A DNA stretch of 64,000 bases from Conchocele bisecta. Taxonomy: Eukaryota > Mollusca > Bivalvia > Lucinida > Thyasiridae. Positions within the stretch are counted from its first letter, which is position 1; each line of letters starts with the position of its first letter. The position numbers and the translations under genes were made by a program. Of this stretch, positions 31,237 through 43,300 are shown piece by piece. The DNA is taken from contig CM055272.1 of the NCBI GenBank assembly GCA_029237695.1, forward strand, positions 32,808,791 to 32,872,790. The letters are read 5' to 3'. The notes under the pieces are model-generated. The model was not told where the DNA came from. It ran no database searches and worked only from the letters and a program-made list of their open reading frames with translations.

Positions 31237-33007
31237 AATCCGGGTCAGAACGGCCCAGTACCAGAACGGCCCACTGACCAGGACGGCCCGGGTCAAAAAG
31301 GCCCACTTACCAGGACGGCCCGGGTCAAAAAGGCCCAGTTTTAAGTACGACGTTATGAAATGAAAGTCGAAGGAATATATTATTTTATTGTTTTATTGTT
31401 TAATGAATATATACACATGTAAACATTAACAAATGAGACGCGGCATGCGATTTCGTACTTTAGAACATGATTTTAGAAAATTCGCCGTCAATTTTTAATA
31501 ATAATAGTGATAGGATCATAATTTATGTCCGAATTTGACAAAATTTCCAGCGTAAACGAGTAATTAAATATAATTAATTTCTGCATTTACTCTGAAATCT
31601 TCGTCTATAAATTAAACTGATTTACAGTGAAACTTGTACATGTCGTAAGGTAAGTTATGGTATGTCGCGCCTCTTAATAAATAACAACATATAATTAACA
31701 TATAACTAACAAATTGTCATGAACGAAAATCAATAACAAATATTTAACGAATAACAAAACAAAATCATAAACAAATAAAGGTAACAATTATCAGTCAGCA
31801 AAGTCATTATCATAAACATATATCTAACACCGCATGGTGTACAGGTCGCCGACACCCTGCAGAAACCGCGAGGTCTTCCACTCTCCGGAGGTGTAGCGGT
31901 CCCAGCAGGCGGTGATGTCCCTGTCCATCCGGTCCGAATGACGGCTGGTGCCCCTCTCGAGGTTGCCTGTCTCGACTGTGAGCCGCACCAACTCTGCCTC
32001 GCGTCGCAGGAGGGGTACGGTGCGGTAGAACCCCAAACAGGAGCTCCCGGCATTGTTGTTGATGCGGTGATGCCAGCCTAGAAAAGATGAAACATATGTT
32101 ATTTTCCGTATATTATGTCGAATGTTGGAGAACATTATGGAACAAATTTAATGCGAAATAAAATTAGACATATGTTCCGTAGTTTCTACCGACGTTTGAA
32201 TGATTGAGTGATTGATTTATTAATACAGACGATAATACGGTTTGAATAGTTTAATAATAATGTTTAAACTGGATAGTAATTTACCTTCAACATCATTGTT
32301 GGTCCTGATAGTCTGGCGGAAGACGGACCAATCATCTGGATGGAAGATGGGATGCTGGAGCCACTGGCGGCGCATGTAGATGATCAGACCTGCGGTTTCC
32401 GGCGTCGTCGCTCGGTCCGCCATGTAGATGTCGTTGACGTCTGGCTCAGAATCCATCAGGTCTCATCCATGTAGACGTCGTCGCTGGGTAAATACACCTA
32501 CAGTATAACACATCAATACATCAATACATCATCGCGTATGGGTGAGAAATTGCGACATACGGACGGTCACTTGTGACTAAAACATAATTATTCATACGGA
32601 CGGTCACTTGTGACTAAAACATAATTTAAACATAATTATTCTACAACATACACTGAGTTCCACTACACATGGCTCGGCATCGTCGTCAGCATACACGCTA
32701 TCGTCACCCGCAAATGGCACTTGCAATTACACTCCATAATTATTAGTTAAATGTTAGGTATTAATTTTGTTAATACCTAACAATGTTTAACACATAATAA
32801 TAATGCACAAAAGAAACCATACCCGCAATCAACAAAATATTCTTCCATCTTGTTCTTTCAAAATTGTATATTCTCCCCGTTATATAGCACATCAATAAAG
32901 TGGGCCGTTCTGACCCCCCTAAAACTGGGCCTTTTTGGTATACCTTTTGAAACTGGGCCTTTTTGACCCGGGCCGTCCTGGTAAGTGGGCCGTTTTGACC
33001 CGCTACC
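31237..33007. mobile_element. 1.77-kb Mutator-like element with transposase remnant
   Basis: Flanked by an 8-10 bp duplication GTCTAGAGGA (from 31228 and from 33008). The ends CGGGTCAGAACGGCCCA (left) and, inward from the right, GGTAGCGGGTCAAAACGGCC continue through GGACGGCCCGGGTCAAAAAG and AAAGGCCCAGTTTTA, each arm about 90-100 bp. It encodes the C-terminal part of a MULE transposase on the minus strand. It shares its terminal 20 bp with the 3.8-kb element, so this type could be, or derive from, the driver of that one. Confidence 0.8.
31824..32456 (-). pseudogene. MULE transposase C-terminal fragment, two exons
   Basis: Exon A, minus 32456-32285, encodes YMRRQWLQHPIFHPDDWSVF and QTIRTNNDVEG. 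A GT-AG intron follows (donor GTAAAT at 32284, acceptor CTAG at 32078), and exon B, 32077-31824, starts WHHRINNN and ends LYTMRC-stop. The string W-x(n)-R-TNN-DVEGWH-R is the conserved C-terminal signature of Mutator-like transposases as I know them. The DDE catalytic core and N terminus are absent, so it cannot act alone. Exon B is GC-rich compared with its surroundings, suggesting recent arrival. Confidence 0.65.
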
Positions 33008-33383
33008 GTCTAGAGGAGGGCAGGCAGTCCATGTAGAAGACGTATACGAGGAAAAGGATATAGAGAAATTGACAGGAAAGTGGCCGGAAGAAGCATTTAT
33101 TAGCAGTGGTAGGAAACTTGCTCTACATTATACTGAACCTATCCGGATTTCCCAAGTGTGTTTTCAAAAATTTAGCCCCCTATGTACAAGGTACTGTTAT
33201 TGTGGTAGGTAGAAAAACAAACTAGGGTAAAACAGAGATTCAAATCTCTACCAGTGGCTGTTGTTACTTGCGTGGCACTGAATGTCATGACATCAACATA
33301 TTAATGAATACAACCTTTTAAGTCAACAACAAGGAAGTCAGGGTCACCAAATACAGAAGTAAAAGAAACACGTCAACAAGGTG

Positions 33384-34450
33384 TTATAACTGCCAATAAT
33401 TTGGCCACATAGGTGTCAGCTGTACTAAGGCAGAGCTGCCAACTGTTCTGATTTTTTCCGTATTAATATAATTTGTTCCGGAAAATACGTTAGAAATACG
33501 CAAACAATTAAAGGTACATGCCCACTCAGTAGGTACAACATCATATTTTGTGTCATCAATACCAGCAGCACTGACTTTGAACAAAGTATTTCAGCCTCTG
33601 GTGATGACGGCGGCTGTGGTGTATGCTTTCTACACGGTACGATCGGTGTGTGGTACGGGGTTACCGTTATGCTTGATCGGATCCCCTGAGCACTGTCCTT
33701 CTGAAATATCATGGTACTTGTACATGTGTAGTTCTTTTACCACCAAGTGTGTCTTCCAGAAAGTCAGTATTGTCAACTGCAAACCACACAAATATCTTTC
33801 TTAATAAACGGTGGTAGAACTATATACAGTTTCAAGACTGAGTACCCGGCCGTGCGGTATACAGCAGTTATTTGCATGTAGAAGATCGATTTATCCTTCT
33901 TGCTCCTGGTATTATGTCAGACAGCCAATTCTAATCGAAGAACTTGTGGATTTTTGCGCCCTCTACTGATCTGGAATACAGCAGAATCATTTGTTGGTTT
34001 ATGATGTACGGTACCTGCTTATCCGTTTTAAGACCATACATAATGCTTTGGCGTGTCGTGAGCACAATTCTGTCAACCATTGTATGTCCGTGCTACATTT
34101 TCCAATTCACGGAGGGTGCCCACCATAACCCACCTGATCAGTGAATGAAGTTCAACAGGCACATCTTCAATGGTGCTGGTTCCAGGAATACTTTGATCAA
34201 CAATTCTGCTTATGAATCTAGACATACGTTCGCCTTGCATATATTGTTGAAGGAGTTCATGTTTTTTTATCAGTTCAAGAGCAATATTTGTCAAGTCATC
34301 TTCACATGCATTTGGCGAATAGAAAACGACAGACTTCCGTCTGTCCTTTTGGAGTACATATTTCAAATGGGACAACCCACACATAACTATCTATTTGAGC
34401 CATTTTATGTTGTATTTAGGACATTGTTTCTCCACTTGTTCGACACCTAA
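33384..34450 (-). pseudogene. Decayed fragment of an invertebrate uncharacterized protein family
   Basis: The best-preserved part is the minus frame 34384-34073: FYSPNACEDDLTNIALELIK, then IVDQSIPGTSTIEDVPVELH and SLIRWVMVGTLRELENVART. After stops and shifts, further pieces follow to lower coordinates: VFQISRGRKNPQVLRLELAV, WFAVDNTDFLEDTLGGKRTT, SITVTPYHTPIVPCRKHTPQ and AAGIDDTKYDVVPTEWACTF. These strings recall the N-terminal half of a large, repeated 'uncharacterized protein' family of bivalves and corals. I believe its C-terminal half is the kind seen at 60900-63308, but that link is from memory. Multiple frameshifts make this copy dead. Confidence 0.5.
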
Positions 34451-35680
34451 TGAGTTCTCCTACTTTGTCAATTAAATTTAGTAACTCCATTGGACATGCG
34501 TTTTGTCACAGGTTATTGGGTCTTTCTTGGTTGCTTTCATTTTCAGCTTCCCTTAGGATGTAGTACACCAGGGCTTCTAAATTTTCAGAATACCAATCGG
34601 TCCAGACGTAATTGTCGACCCGTATGAGCCGTTACGATTAGTGCTACGCGCACCCCCCCCCCCCCTCGTGTTTTGTCAATTCTAATAAACATATTTTGGC
34701 AGCATATGAGAATCTGAAGGTGGGGGGGGGGTGAGAAATTACAATCTCGCGTTTTTTTATTACAGATGGTGAACACGTTTTGGTCTTCGCTAGTCGCATA
34801 TCCAATAAGCCCGGTTTTGTCCGATCACGTCATACATGATATGCACGTGCGGTTGGTTGTAATCATTACTGACTGTGACGTGGTGGAGGGTGAGACATCA
34901 AAGGTTACAAAGTCGTGCCGATCTGACCTTTGATACACGCAGACATGATGTCAACAGACACACACATTTACGATCAATTACTCAACACATATTTATCCAT
35001 TTCGTGACACTATCACACATGGAATGAAATAGAATTTTAGTTAGTAAGATTTGGCTCTTGAATTATCTTTTGCACATAGTTATTCCGTAAATTTATGACG
35101 TCGAAATTTGACGTCTGAGGTGCAAAAGCGGAAGGCGAAAACGTGAGACGATTCTCTTAATGAGTCACGCTTTTAACACGACAGACGTACCTTGTCATTT
35201 ATCAAAAATTTTGCGAATTGTAGATCACGTGAGCCAGCTCATCAGGATCTGCGGCATTCGTACGATAGTCCGTGTCAGTTACTTGGGGTCAAATATTACG
35301 AACACAGATAAACACAGTGCATTGTTTCTTTATTTTATTTTAGCATCATCAGAAATGGCGAGTCTAGGGAAGCTCGTATCTTTACGCTGAAGCCAGTCTA
35401 TTTAAGTCACTAAGCTGCTATCAACACATACACCTGTCCCAATTACCATGCGTGTGTTAAGAAAAATCAATACTAGGAGAAACTGAATACACAGCGATTT
35501 GTTACCCGACACTGTTTTAACACGGATATGCCCCTGATATGTGTCATAAAATGGACATTACTTGGTGTCGAAAACGGTACGTCGTAACGCAAAACTTTGT
35601 ACTATCAATCAATAACCAAGTATTGTAATAACAATGCGAGTTCAATCATAATGGGTGCATGGGGGGTTATGCGACCTATG
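34451..35680. other. No recognisable gene
   Basis: Contains C and G homopolymers at 34660-34673 and 34720-34731 and a TGACGTC-like pair at about 35095-35125 (TATGACGTCG, TTGACGTCTG). Short frames only. Confidence 0.4.
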
Positions 35681-36112
35681 ATTCCAGCACAAACATATTT
35701 ACACAATTTCCTAACATTTGATTGGCCCGTAGCAAGTCTCTGTCCAAAATTTATATCCCAGTAAACTCCCACGCCGAACTACTTTCCATAACCGTGAGGC
35801 GCAGTTAAAATAATTCTTAAGAAAACGGAAAATAAACACATTTTCTTGATGAATTTATTTCAAATGCTGGAATTATAAGGAATGAATGGCGTTTTTGTTG
35901 AATTTATCGGGGATATAAACTTGGAAAAGTCGCGGGAATACTGGACGAGGCCTTAAAAAAATTACAATTTTCGGGAAAAAAAAAAAAAATCTTTCTTTTT
36001 TTTCTTTTTTTTTCGAAAATTGTAATTTTTTATCGCTTCGTCCAGTATTCCCGCGACTTTACCAAGTTTATACACCGATAAATTCAACAAAAACGCCATT
36101 CATTCCTATATT
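35681..36112. mobile_element. Foldback element family E, copy 1 (ATTCCAGCA arm + hairpin)
   Basis: A single-copy arm from ATTCCAGCACAAA to AAATGCTGGAATTATAAGG is followed by a hairpin with arms GGAATGAATGGCGTTTTTGT... and ...CAAAAACGCCATTCATTCC. The hairpin contains GTCGCGGGAATACTGGACGA / TCGTCCAGTATTCCCGCGAC. The loop holds a poly-A/poly-T insert resembling the centre of the CAGGGATTCC element (TTGTAATTTTTTATCGC). Other copies: 36901-37256 and 44784-45134. Confidence 0.75.
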
Positions 36113-36717
36113 ATCAGCAAGTATGCACACACATATTGATTTGGGTCTGCATTGATTGCAATGCAGTGTAGCATGTGCATTAGCAGCTGCATATTTATTT
36201 AGTTTACAAGCAAATTTAGTGAACGGGGACTGTGCCAAACCTCGTAAAATTAGGATTCTATACGGGTAGGTTATGTCATAAGTTTTATGTTTCAATTTAA
36301 AAATATATTAAACGGAATAGATTGATTGAAAATGTGAAATTCGCAATTTATTTTGAGAAAATATCTTGTATAAAAGCGACATAATGAGAAAAACAAGTTT
36401 TTTTATGGCGGCCATTTTGAAATTCAAAATCGAGGTGTAAAAAGTTATTTCCGCAAATCGCAACATCGATTTTCGGATTCCTCGTCCAATTTCCATTTCC
36501 AAAATATATAGTGTACCTAATCCCCAAAAAATCCGACGAACAAATTATATTTAACATACTACAACGGACTATCTGCAACACTCGACAAATTTCAAAAACC
36601 GGTGCTGCCCACTGACATGCTTCTGGCATATGCAGATTTTCAGGTACAGGTACTAGAATATAACACATGTTTTTGGAACATTCATCACAGGAAATTGTAC
36701 GATTGATTTATAGTATC

Positions 36718-36772
36718 ATTTAATGTGTTGTAAATGATCTGTATCAGATCATTTGCAATGCATTAAATGAAA
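36718..36772. repeat. Palindrome upstream of the ASB gene
   Basis: CATTTAATG...TTGTAAATGATCTG and CAGATCATTTGCAA..CATTAAATG pair into a stem of roughly 23 bp with a short TAT loop. It lies about 650 bp upstream of the ASB start codon. Confidence 0.7.
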
Positions 36773-36777
36773 ATCCA

Positions 36778-36900
36778 CATAATGTATATCTGAAACATCT
36801 GATACAGGTTGCCCAATCAATCAGTCAACCAGAAATTTCATTTCATATGTTTAAGTTTCCTGAAACCTTGTTGCATTTCCACAACGCAAGAAGAAATCAT
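36778..36900 (+). repeat. Upstream copy of a 123-bp duplication ending in the ASB start codon
   Basis: Matches 37279-37401 with one visible mismatch (TTTAAG vs TTTCAG). It ends in AAATCAT, that is, after the AT of the ATG, and then runs into foldback element E copy 2. Confidence 0.9.
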
Positions 36901-37260
36901 AATTCCAGCACAAAAATATTTACACAATTCCCTAACATTTGATTGGCCCGTAGCAAGTCTGTCCAAAATTTATATCCCAGTAAACTCCCACACCGAACTA
37001 CTTTCCGTAACCGTGAGGCGCAGTTTAAATAATTCTTAAGAAAACGGAAAATAAACACATTTTCTTGATGAATTTATTTCAAATGCTGGAATTATAAGGA
37101 ATGAATGGCCTTTTTGTGGAATTTATCGGGGATATAAACTTTGAAAAGTCGCGGGAATACTGGACGAGGCCTTCCGGCCTTCGTCCAGTATTCCCGCGAC
37201 TTTTCCAAGTTTATACCCCGATAAATTCCACAAAAAGGCCATTCATTCATATAATAAACT
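36901..37260. mobile_element. Foldback element family E, copy 2
   Basis: Begins AATTCCAGCACAAAAATATT directly after the upstream duplication. The hairpin GTCGCGGGAATACTGGACGA / TCGTCCAGTATTCCCGCGAC has a GGCCTTCCGGCC centre and pairs nearly perfectly to GGAATGAATGGCC. About 20 bp (CACTGGGTCATTCTGGGT) separates it from the second duplication copy. Confidence 0.8.
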
Positions 37261-37399
37261 CACTGGGTCATTCTGGGTCATAATGTATATCTGAAACATC
37301 TGATACAGGTTGCCCAATCAATCAGTCAACCAGAAATTTCATTTCATATGTTTCAGTTTCCTGAAACCTTGTTGCATTTCCACAACGCAAGAAGAAATC

Positions 37400-40300
37400 A
37401 TGGCTACCAGTAAAGAGATTGATGACAACGATGATGCAACGGATGAAATTGGACGTGATCTAAACACACTGCTGCGTTCTAGTGATTTTGATGGCGTAAT
37501 AGAACTCATTCACGATGCGTCAACCCTCTCCGAATGTACAAAACATTCGGCAATCAAGCACATAATAAAATACTACAGCCAGTATTTGGCTGAATGTGCT
37601 CAGTCTGATGGTATATGCCTGTCAACAGCATGGTCTAGTGAGTCTGTGACACAGTCCAAAATCAGATGTCAGTTACTGGATATTATCAAGTTGTTGTTCA
37701 AGCAGTGCTCATTAGTTGATGTAGAACATTCAACGGATATGTTAATGAATGCTGTTGCAACACATGATGTGGATTTAATAAAGCTGCTACTTGACAGTGG
37801 GGCAGACCCAAACATGCGAAGTGGTGCTGGCGATATGACGGCCTTCGCTCTTGCCATTATATTGAATGATTCATCTGTGATAAAATTGCTGCTCGATTAC
37901 AAAGCCTGCATTAACAAACGATGTTGTCATAACTTGACACCACTACAACTGTCGATGAATAAGTCGGTCGATGTTTCAAAATTGTTGTTGCAAAGTGGTG
38001 CGGATATTCAACAGGTTATGCAGATGCGGGGCAGCAGTGAGATACAGATAAAACGACCGCCATTAGTGCATGCTGTGGAAACGGACAATCTGTACCTGGC
38101 CTCTATACTACTGGAGCATGGAGAGGATGTGAACCAGAGCTATGGGGACCATTCAAATGCACCAATACACTATGCGATACTACAGAGAAATAAAGACATG
38201 TTGAGACTGTTAATTCAGTATGGTGCTAACATCGATAAAAGGAATGCCCGAGGGAACACGCCATTAGGATTGGCATTGCGTCAATTTGAAGTTGGTCAGG
38301 ATTTGTGTAATATCCTCATGCAAGCAGGCTGCAGTCAGAAGAAGGGAAGTGTTATAAATGTTTTTCATCGACAATATCCACCTGCTCATATAGCTGCATT
38401 TCTTGGCTATCACTTTCATCTGCACTTTCTAAGGACTTTACTTCATTTGGAACATGAATCGGACAAGGGGATAACTGATCGCAGTGATGCACCTAACACA
38501 TCAAGTCGGCCAGCATTCCCAAGAAGACATAAACTCTTTAATTCTGAATGTGTAAACTTGCAAGCACACGACAAATCGTCGGTATTATTCATGGCCGTGT
38601 TAGGTGGGAATTTAGAAATTGCCAAGTTTCTATTTGCGAATGGCGCCGATCCATATATCGCCTGTAACGGAAACCTCCTCCACGCAGCTGTGATAAGTAG
38701 GTCTATGGATATTCTGTCTTTTGTTCTACGTTTACAGTTTGACATAGACGACATGAACGATGATGGCAATACTCCGTTAATTCTGTCTGCGCGGAGCAAT
38801 AACCCTCAGATATGCAGTACACTCGTACAGAATGGTGCGTTGCTGAATGTCCGTGATGGAAAGTTTGGGGAAACTGCTCTATCCGCAAGTGTTTACTTTG
38901 GCTGCGAGGAAAATGCAGAGACGCTGATATGTCACGGGGCCAGTCCGGATATACCAGATTTAAGGTATGGAATATGTAGGTTATACAGTAGAAACCAGAC
39001 TCTCTAGGGGTTAATTTAGACAGGTTTCATTGTAATTTATTTCATTGTAGTGTCTGTTCGTGATTGAAAATGACAAAACTTGCTCATGAAGTGCTTAAAG
39101 GTACATACCCACTCAGTAGGCACAAAATGTTCTTTATATGAATTGACTAAGTGTATAATTGTGTCACTATCCCACCAGTTCGAAAAATTACAAGTGCCCG
39201 CTATACAGATATAATCAGTTAGTAATAGTTATTTTACTGATAGTGACGCGCGGTGGTGTCCGGCTATTTTCATATGCAAATGAGGCATGATATTTTTTAA
39301 TTATTTATACTAATTAAATAGTCGCCTGAAAAAATAATATTTTCAACAGATTATAAAGTATGATCACTGCACGTCAAAAAGTAAATACAGAGAATAAATA
39401 TTAATGCCTGTTAACAATTTAAGAAAGTTACGTGTGATATAAGATGTATAATGGTGTCAATCAGTACGTGGGGTAATGGTTAATGAATGTTTATTTTGCC
39501 AGGAAATGTCTCGGAAGATGTCTCTGATATAAAGAACAGTTTATACATACCGAGTGGGCATGTACCTTTAATAATTGTGTAACCTCTCTAAACTGGACAC
39601 CCCAGGGACCTCCCAGGGTGTCCGGCTTATAGACGTTCCACTGCATTTTAACCCTTTCAACACCACATACCTGTATAGTGGTATTGGCAAACAGGTATTT
39701 TGCAAGTAATTTTCATATTTTTGAGAACGAAAAAAAAATTCATAAATGGACTACTACTGAAAATCATTTTGTAATGATTGCATTGGTTGCAAATTCAAAT
39801 TCGGAAATCTGACTCAAAACCACTTGTTTCGGGTACATCAGTGTCACATATGTGTCTGTGAATGAAGAAATGAGACTTACAGGTTTTGTGACCAGTATAG
39901 ATCCAGATCAGCCAGTGCATCCGGCGGCACAGTATGATCAGGGTCTGCACTGTTTGCCATTCCATCAATGAAACACCGGACATAGAAAAATAGATCGCTA
40001 TCAGACTACATGAGTATGCTATTTGGTATCAGTTAATCTGGTCAAAAATCCCATATTAAGCCTCATTTCTCCAGTCACAGCCCCATATTTGTTTTATTTT
40101 ATTTTATAGGGACACAACTGCGTTATACTGGGCCATTTTCAACTGTCGTGAAAAGACTCTGAAACTCCTTATGGAGGCTGGAGTGGAGCTAACGCACGTG
40201 TCGCTGACTCGGTATCCGCGGAACATCCAGGTGATGAGGAACTCGGCACTCCGTTCTCTGTTGACGCAGTATGTCGAGCAACCTCGGTCATTGCAGCAGT

Positions 40301-43300
40301 GTTGCAGACTAAGGTACTACCATATTATTTGTTTCTATGTAAATATTCTGTTCTGATTTTGTATAAAAATATGGTTTTCCATGGCAAAGACTGTCAACAT
40401 AGTTAGGGTTGGTGTATAACAGTATTTGGACACAGTTTAAACAAATGGTGTCCGAGCAATTACGGTATTTTAATTTTTGTTGGCGCTAATTTTTTTTTGT
40501 ATCCAAAGAGTATTTTACCCCCAGATTTGAAACTCAATGCGTACATTGTATTTTACTTTTACAAATGTATTGTTGATTTTTTTCCATATTAAATAGGGAA
40601 CAAATGATAAAAAATGATAAACAATAAAAACAAATTTAAAATCCATTTACTTTTTGCAATTCAACTATTTAAAGTACATTTTCAACTTTATTACAGCAGT
40701 TTCACTACTCAAGTTGAAAATCAATGCGTATTTTCACATTGCTGTGAGTATTTTGTGCTCCCACTTTTGATAATCAATATGTATTCTGCCAAAATAAGTG
40801 TGTAAAATACGCCAATACGCACCTTATCTGGAGCTCTGCATAAAGATTACTTTAATGTGAAAAAGAAAATGAAATTTAGGCCAGTCTCCCTTGTCTGACC
40901 ATCTTGCCGTACTTCGCCGATAGTGATTTAGATTTTTATGCCCCACCACGATAGTGGAGGGGGCATTTAGTGTTACCCTTGTCCGTCCGTCCGTCACAAA
41001 ACTTTAACGCTCGGGTAAATGTCTCATAATTTCTTCATCCTTCGACCGATCTGCTTCATATTTCATATACACATTGCTCTAATGGTCCTCTACCGCCCTG
41101 TGCCAAAATCCACGTTCGTCTTGCCCCCGCCAAGCCCAGGGTCAAGGTCACATACTTAGTGCTTCAAAAACTTTAACGCTCAGGTAAATATCTTATAATT
41201 TCTGTTTTCTTTCACGGATCAGCTTCATATTTCATATACGCATTGCTCTAATGGTCCTCTACTGCCCTGTGGCAAATGCACGTTCGTCCTGCCCCCGCCA
41301 AGCCCAGGGTCAAGGTCACATACTTAGTGCTTCAAAAACTTGAATGCTCGGGTAAATATCTTATATTTTCTGTTTTCTTTGACGGATCAGCTTCATACTT
41401 CATATACGCATTGCTCTAATGGCCCTCTACCGCCCTGTGCCAAATCCACGTTCGTCCTGCCACCGCCAAGCCCAGGGTCAAGGTCACATACTTAGTGCTT
41501 CAAAAACTTTAACGTTCAGGTAAAAAAACAATTTTACTTGGAATTTGGCCTCATTTATTATCAAAGCGATATATGTGGGGCATCCGTGTTCTATGAACAC
41601 ATTTTCTAGTTTTTGTCTCACCTACATGTCTGTTAGTGGCACATAGCGGTCACAAGTATGATGTCGTCGTCAACATAGGCATGCATCAAGGAAAAAAATA
41701 GCCATAATAATTCCGACGTTTCGGTGTCGTACACCGATATGCAGCCTATGTTCAATAAATGTAAATCCAATAAGTGTTTACAAGAAAACATTGTTAATGT
41801 GACATTGACAGACTATCATAAATTTTCACTTACACACATTTTAGTCGTACAAAGTTTAGTGAAACGGCCTCTGTTGTGTAAGTATAGTGCAACCTCTACA
41901 ACAATCACCCATGTGAAGACGCAAAACTGGCTGTTGTAGAGAGGTGGCTGTTGTAGGGAGGTTAATGCTGAATTAAATTTTGTCGTCCGCTGTGTATTTA
42001 TTTTCTTTGATAATTCTCATTACAAACATGCTTTGGCAACATTTTAGAATCATTTCCAATGGAAATGATTCTAAAATGCTGTCAAAACATGTTTTTCTTG
42101 AGGAAGAAGGCAAAGCAACAGCAGGCGACAATTTTCATGCTCAGCAGTCTAAGGGTTAAATACAGAGGAAATCATACATTTGGATATAAAATGGCGGCTG
42201 TTGTAGAGAGGTGGCCGTTCGGGGATGTTCGATTGTACATCCTAAGGGGCCATTTCACTAAACTTCATACGACTAAAATATTTGTAAGTGCAAATTTAGG
42301 ATCGTCTGGAAATTTCAATTTATGGATTTACATTTATCGAATTTAGGCAACCTATGTTCAATAAATGTAGCTGCAATAATTGTTTAAAAGAAAACATTGT
42401 TAATTTGAAATTTACAGAATATCATAATTTTGCACTTACGAACATTTACGAATGGTACCCAGATATTGTGGTTTATCCCGTCAACACAGTGCGTATGTGC
42501 CGTGAAACACGGTGCCGTGAAACATTTTTGATATCCAGTCAATACTATTTTTGCATTTTACAGCCATTTGTAGGTGTTCACAGGATAAATAGAATAGTAG
42601 GTTAGTGCCGTGAATGGGAAAAAATATCTGGCGCGGCACGGAAACGGGATGTGCTCGGCAGAGCCTCGCCCATCCCGTTTCCTGAGCCTTGCCAGATCTA
42701 TTTTCCTTATTTCTGAACCAAAGTATATGTTGTGACCACTCATTTGAACCGTCTCGGCGAGACGGTTCAAATGGTGGTCACTGCATATACTTCTAATGAG
42801 AAATAAAGAAATTCTTGAGCCTTGCCAGATATTTTTTCCCATTCATGGCACTAACCTACTATTCTCTATTTCTGTGCACGAGTATTAGCATGGATTGAAG
42901 CACATTTTCCAAATTTGTTCTATAACTCTGCCTCAACAATAAAATTCCCGATTTCAAGCTTGAGAACAGAATGTGTCCTGTAAGTCATATGTGGTTGGGA
43001 TTGGAGAAATGGAGCTTATGGGTTTTGCGACCAGTGTAGGTTCAGATCAGCATGAACATCCTCAGTCTGTTCAGGATCTTCCCTGTTCACCATTTCATCA
43101 ATGAAACACCCGTCATGCTTCTAACCACCAACATAGATTGTTCTTCCGGCTATCGGAGTGTACTATTTGATTAGGAGTAACACTGTTCACAAATCCCATT
43201 AGCCACATTTCTCCAGACGCAGCCACATATAAGCACAGGCCCCTGGGGGCCGTTTCACTAAACATCTTACGACTAAAATATTTGTAAGTGTAAATTTCAC

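Larger units (their letters stand above)
26916..33428 (+). pseudogene. Retroelement ORF1/gag-like coding sequence split by three insertions
   Basis: Three separated plus-strand pieces read in one frame once the insertions and one copy of each target duplication are ignored: 26916-27021, 30829-31009, and 33008 onward to 33428. The middle piece (IIIDGLVNPKEFHYSKLIKK, then IKIRFAYPL) and the third piece (GGQAVHVEDVYEE) are charged and look like an ORF1 RNA-binding region. The last part holds a zinc-knuckle spacing Cys-x2-Cys-x4-His-x4-Cys at about 33388-33430. Stops at 33210 and inside the knuckle show it is dead. The zinc knuckle points to ORF1 of a non-LTR retrotransposon or a gag. The element's RT was not found on this strand. 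Confidence 0.6.

Noticed and set aside
37310..37399. Upstream in-frame extension of the ASB protein (MPNQSVNQKF...)
   Set aside because: It lies in a duplicated 5' block, has no ASB-like character, and the ATG at 37400 has a better initiation context.
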